Origin: JBDHZU01 sp039812085 | Lineage (GTDB): Bacteria > Actinomycetota > Actinomycetes > S36-B12 > UBA10799 | Length of the DNA stretch: 8,841 nt | Direction: 5' to 3' | Assembly (NCBI GenBank): GCA_039812085.1 | Contig: JBDHZU010000082.1 | Location: 1-8,841, forward strand | In this document: positions 7,219 to 8,841 of the stretch, piece after piece | Layout: the number at the start of each line of letters is the position of its first letter | Position numbering within the stretch: the stretch's first letter is position 1 | Notes under the pieces: generated by a model | Databases searched by the model: none | Told to the model about the DNA's origin: nothing | What the model saw: the letters and a program-made list of their open reading frames with translations, nothing else | Program-made: the position numbers and the translations under genes

Positions 7219-7479
7219 ATGCAGCTCGATCCAGAAGATATGACGGCAGTCGTCAATCGTTTGCGACGTGCGCAGGGTCAGATTGCAGGGATCACACGCA
7301 TGATCGAAGAGGGTCGTGACTGCAAGGACGTGGTCATGCAGTTGGCTGCTGTGTCGAAAGCTTTGGACAAGGCAGGCTTTGCCGTGATTGCCACTGGGCT
7401 GCGTCAGTGCATGGCGAGTTCTGATCAGGATTCTCTTGAGGTCGCAGACTTGGAGAAGCTCTTCCTGTCGTTGGCCTGA
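7219..7479 (+). CDS. cstR: CsoR/CstR-family transcriptional repressor, probably persulfide-sensing
   Basis: An 86-aa all-helical DUF156 repressor, normally a tetramer binding GC-rich operators. The family signature RLRRAQGQIAGITRMIEEGR (14-33) is followed by C35 in DCKDVVMQL and C64 in LRQCM. Copper-sensing CsoR uses Cys-His-Cys with spacings of 25 and 29 residues. Here C35 and C64 keep the 29-residue spacing, but the His position is G60, the pattern of CstR, which forms sulfur bridges between the two cysteines after reaction with persulfides or polysulfides. FrmR and RcnR have different ligand sets. The ATG is preceded by GGAGG (7208-7212, 6 nt spacing) and lies 1 nt after the stop of the small Cys gene. 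The operator at 5311-5330 is its likely target. The gene symbol is by analogy; family membership is near certain, and the persulfide ligand is a strong inference. Confidence 0.92.
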   Translation: MQLDPEDMTAVVNRLRRAQGQIAGITRMIEEGRDCKDVVMQLAAVSKALDKAGFAVIATGLRQCMASSDQDSLEVADLEKLFLSLA

Positions 7480-7535
7480 TACCTGTCTCTTGTCTTGTTA
7501 GGTGAGTGGTCGACTCCGATGGGTTCTCCTTTCTC

Positions 7536-7565
7536 CCCGCCTCAAGCCAGTGTTCTCTTGGCGGG
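7536..7565 (+). terminator. Possible hairpin terminator after the regulator gene
   Basis: CCCGCC (7536-7541) and AAG (7544-7546) pair with CTTGGCGGG (7557-7565), giving a 9-bp stem with a 2-nt TC bulge and a 10-nt loop. It lies between the stop at 7479 and the next gene at 7623. There is no T-run, so it would be an atypical terminator or another RNA structure. The rest of 7480-7622 shows no gene; TAGGGT at 7587-7592 could be a -10 for the next gene, but no good -35 is visible. Confidence 0.35.
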
Positions 7566-7622
7566 CATCGACAACCTCTTGATCACTAGGGTTCGCCTCA
7601 CCACCCACACTGGAGGTTTGCC

Positions 7623-8171
7623 ATGTCCGAGCCCACGAGTGCTGCTCCTGTCGAGCCTGTGAAGCCGAAGAAGTCCACTGGTCTGCCATGGATGATCGCC
7701 ACCATCGTGTTGGCACTCACCACCCTTGCCGGCGTGGTCTGGGGTCTTGCTGCAAGTAAGAACGCAGACACCCAAAAGAAGGAAGTAGCGGCCCTACAAG
7801 GGCAACTTGCTAGTGCCAGTGAGCATGAAGCTGCCTTGTCTGCAGAGGACAAGGCCAAGATTGAAATGTTGAAGCAGGACTTGTCGGTGGATGGCAAAGA
7901 CCTCAATGCGAACGCCGCGCAATTGCGCGAGCTGGCCTCTAAGTACGCGACTGCTAAGGCGAACGCGGCCAATGAGAAAGAAAACCTGCAAGCCCAGTTG
8001 ACAGCGTCCAAGGCGAAGGCGGCATTGGCTAAAGCCTGCGCTCAGGCGCTAGCAGATGGGGTGGCGGCTCAGTACGCGTCAGCTCCGCTTACCAAGATCA
8101 CCAAGGCCGAGATCGTGGCTAACTTCTCTGCGGCTGCGACTACCTGCAAGCCCATTGTCAGCGTGGAGTAG
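7623..8171 (+). CDS. Membrane-anchored coiled-coil protein, function unknown
   Basis: A 182-aa protein not recognised as any named family. It has a short Pro/Lys-rich N terminus (1-20), one membrane segment at about 21-44 (LPWMIATIVLALTTLAGVVW then GLAA), a long Ala/Lys/Glu/Gln-rich helical stretch likely to form a coiled coil (about 48-137), and a short C-terminal domain with C139 and C175 that could form one disulfide. Positive charge before the membrane segment (KPKK) suggests the N terminus is inside and the coiled coil outside the membrane. ATG 7623 is supported by GGAGG (7612-7616) with 6-nt spacing. It stands 143 bp from the regulator gene and is probably a separate transcription unit. 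Proteins of this build often take part in envelope assembly or sensing, but nothing in the sequence proves that. Confidence 0.82.
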   Translation: MSEPTSAAPVEPVKPKKSTGLPWMIATIVLALTTLAGVVWGLAASKNADTQKKEVAALQGQLASASEHEAALSAEDKAKIEMLKQDLSVDGKDLNANAAQLRELASKYATAKANAANEKENLQAQLTASKAKAALAKACAQALADGVAAQYASAPLTKITKAEIVANFSAAATTCKPIVSVE

Positions 8172-8173
8172 CG

Positions 8174-8188
8174 CACTCAGGGTGAGTG
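8174..8188 (+). other. Short perfect inverted repeat after the coiled-coil gene
   Basis: CACTCA-GGG-TGAGTG has 6-bp perfect arms and a 3-nt loop, 3 nt after the TAG stop. An alternative fold pairs GTGAG (8182-8186) with CTCAC (8197-8201). It may shield the 3' end of the mRNA or be part of a terminator; no T-run follows directly. Confidence 0.4.
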
Positions 8189-8227
8189 TGACGCCGCTCA
8201 CTGAACGCAAAATATGGACATATCAGA

Positions 8228-8247
8228 CACCAGCGTGACGCTGGGTG
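8228..8247 (+). terminator. Candidate intrinsic terminator of the coiled-coil gene
   Basis: CAC-CAGCG (8228-8235), loop TGA, then CGCTG-G-GTG (8239-8247) form an 8-bp stem with one bulged G. The AT-rich stretch AACTTATTTATG follows at once. This is the best terminator-like element in 8172-8472, although the T-run is interrupted. Confidence 0.45.
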
Positions 8248-8271
8248 AACTTATTTATGTCAGGTCATGCG

Positions 8272-8442
8272 GCGAAAAGTAACGAAGCGTGAAAGTCCTA
8301 GTTTTTCGCGCGTCCGCCAGACATCAAGGTTGCGCTTCTGCAAATGTCGTTGGCGTCAATCACCCGATTGCCGCAACGGACGCCGATCGTCCGTAGGTCC
8401 TCCCCCCTGGGTGCCGACGATGAGGGGGCAGGAGCGTCGGCA
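8272..8442 (+). promoter_or_regulatory. Candidate structured 5' leader RNA upstream of the secreted protein
   Basis: Successive inverted repeats cover this non-coding stretch. (a) GCGAAAA 8272-8278 pairs with TTTTCGC 8303-8309, or GCGTGAAA 8287-8294 with TTTCGCGC 8304-8311 (one G-U pair). (b) CGCCAGACAT 8315-8324 pairs with ATGTC-gt-TGGCG 8344-8355, with TTGC 8330-8333 and GCAA 8340-8343 stacking inside. (c) ACGGACG 8376-8382 pairs with CGTCCGT 8388-8394. (d) TGCCGACG 8412-8419 pairs with CGTCGGCA 8435-8442, and its G-rich loop is complementary to the C-run at 8402-8407. CGTCCG also occurs at 8311-8316, so stem (c) has a competing partner. This alternation is what one expects of a regulatory leader. 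It matches no riboswitch class that I recognise; orientation is inferred from the downstream gene. I see no convincing promoter or open reading frame here. Confidence 0.42.
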
Positions 8443-8472
8443 ACAAACGGCACCGATGGGGTGGACTACCAC

Positions 8473-8841
8473 ATGAGCAATACAGCCTCTCGCGTTTCGC
8501 TGCGCCTGTTTGGCGCTGTAGCTGTAACCGGACTGGGTGCAACCTGCGTGATGTCACCTGCGATGGCGACAACCGATTCAGGCGATGGACCTAACGGCAC
8601 GCCGGGACCGATGACGGCGCAATCCACGGTTCGACCTGATTTGGCGGTCTCATCCGATGGGGAGCACGCAAAGCCAACCTTGCGAGCTGCTGCACGGCTC
8701 AAGCTGATTGCACCGGTTAAGGCTCCGGCGACAAAGGCGACCCGTAATGCCGAAGCCAAGAAGACAGAGACAGCGGCGGCAGCTAAGCGGGCCAATGACG
8801 CGCTGGCTGCGGCAAAGAAGAAGTTGGTCGCTGCCAATGCC
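8473..8841 (+). CDS. Secreted Ala/Lys-rich protein, N-terminal part (runs off the window)
   Basis: 123 codons are open to the right edge. Residues 1-32 form a Sec signal peptide: basic start (R7, R11), hydrophobic core LFGAVAVTGLGATCVM, and a signal peptidase I site A30-M31-A32 before TTDSGDG. A low-complexity linker (33-70) and a strongly Ala/Lys-rich, probably helical stretch (about 71-123, AAAAKRANDALAAAKKK) follow; the latter could begin a coiled coil as in actinobacterial peptidoglycan hydrolases of the NlpC/P60 or resuscitation-factor type. That assignment is a guess, because the catalytic part is not in the window. The ATG is preceded only by a weak GGGGTGG about 8 nt upstream; an in-frame GTG at 8461 is a less likely start. 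The long non-coding leader in front suggests RNA-level control. Confidence 0.75.
   Translation, partial: MSNTASRVSLRLFGAVAVTGLGATCVMSPAMATTDSGDGPNGTPGPMTAQSTVRPDLAVSSDGEHAKPTLRAAARLKLIAPVKAPATKATRNAEAKKTETAAAAKRANDALAAAKKKLVAANA

Noticed and set aside
8272..8472. c-di-AMP (ydaO-type) riboswitch
   Set aside because: It was expected from context, but the conserved blocks near GGGGTGAAT and the terminal CCGTCAGCTAACC-like sequence are missing.
8473..8550. Lipoprotein signal at C25
   Set aside because: The residues before Cys are G-A-T, which do not fit the lipobox; a signal peptidase I site at A30-M31-A32 fits better.
1..8841. tRNA or rRNA genes, CRISPR arrays, insertion sequences, prophage or attachment sites
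   Set aside because: I found no repeat-spacer pattern, transposase, integrase, cloverleaf sequence or long terminal repeats on either strand.

Overview
The window looks like an actinobacterial chromosome segment of moderately high GC, judged by eye and not computed. The reasons are frequent GTG starts, RecB and RecD of actinobacterial type, a promoter arranged for a leaderless mRNA, and NTF2/SnoaL-like, NERD and signal-peptide proteins with Ala/Lys-rich composition. I cannot name the genus.

Layout. (1) 1-3898, plus strand: the 3' part of recB and a complete recD, overlapping by 4 nt and encoding the helicase-nuclease subunits of RecBCD; recC would be expected to the left. The recB frame appears broken by one missing base near 82-86. 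(2) 3895-5264, minus strand: a two-gene unit transcribed toward recD. A NERD-domain protein comes first and an NTF2/SnoaL-like protein second, 2 bp apart. Its end overlaps the end of recD by 4 bp. (3) 5304-7479, plus strand: a compact operon divergent from the NERD gene. It encodes a CoA-disulfide/persulfide reductase with a C-terminal rhodanese domain, a 58-aa cysteine-rich protein of unknown function, and a CsoR/CstR-family repressor with a Cys-Gly-Cys pattern instead of the copper-binding Cys-His-Cys. A near-perfect CsoR-family operator sits between the -35 and -10 of the promoter, and the -10 is so close to the ATG that the first gene is probably translated leaderless. (4) 7623-8171, plus strand: a small membrane-anchored coiled-coil protein. 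(5) 8172-8472: a 301-bp non-coding stretch full of inverted repeats, some mutually exclusive, in front of (6) 8473-8841: the start of a secreted Ala/Lys-rich protein that runs off the right edge.

How the genes work together. RecBCD handles double-strand ends. The region 5304-7479 reads as a self-contained reactive-sulfur response: the regulator senses persulfides or polysulfides, releases the operator, and induces the persulfide reductase, the small Cys protein and itself. The small Cys protein is the least understood member. The 8172-8472 leader has no match that I recognise. These two are the best candidates for something undescribed.
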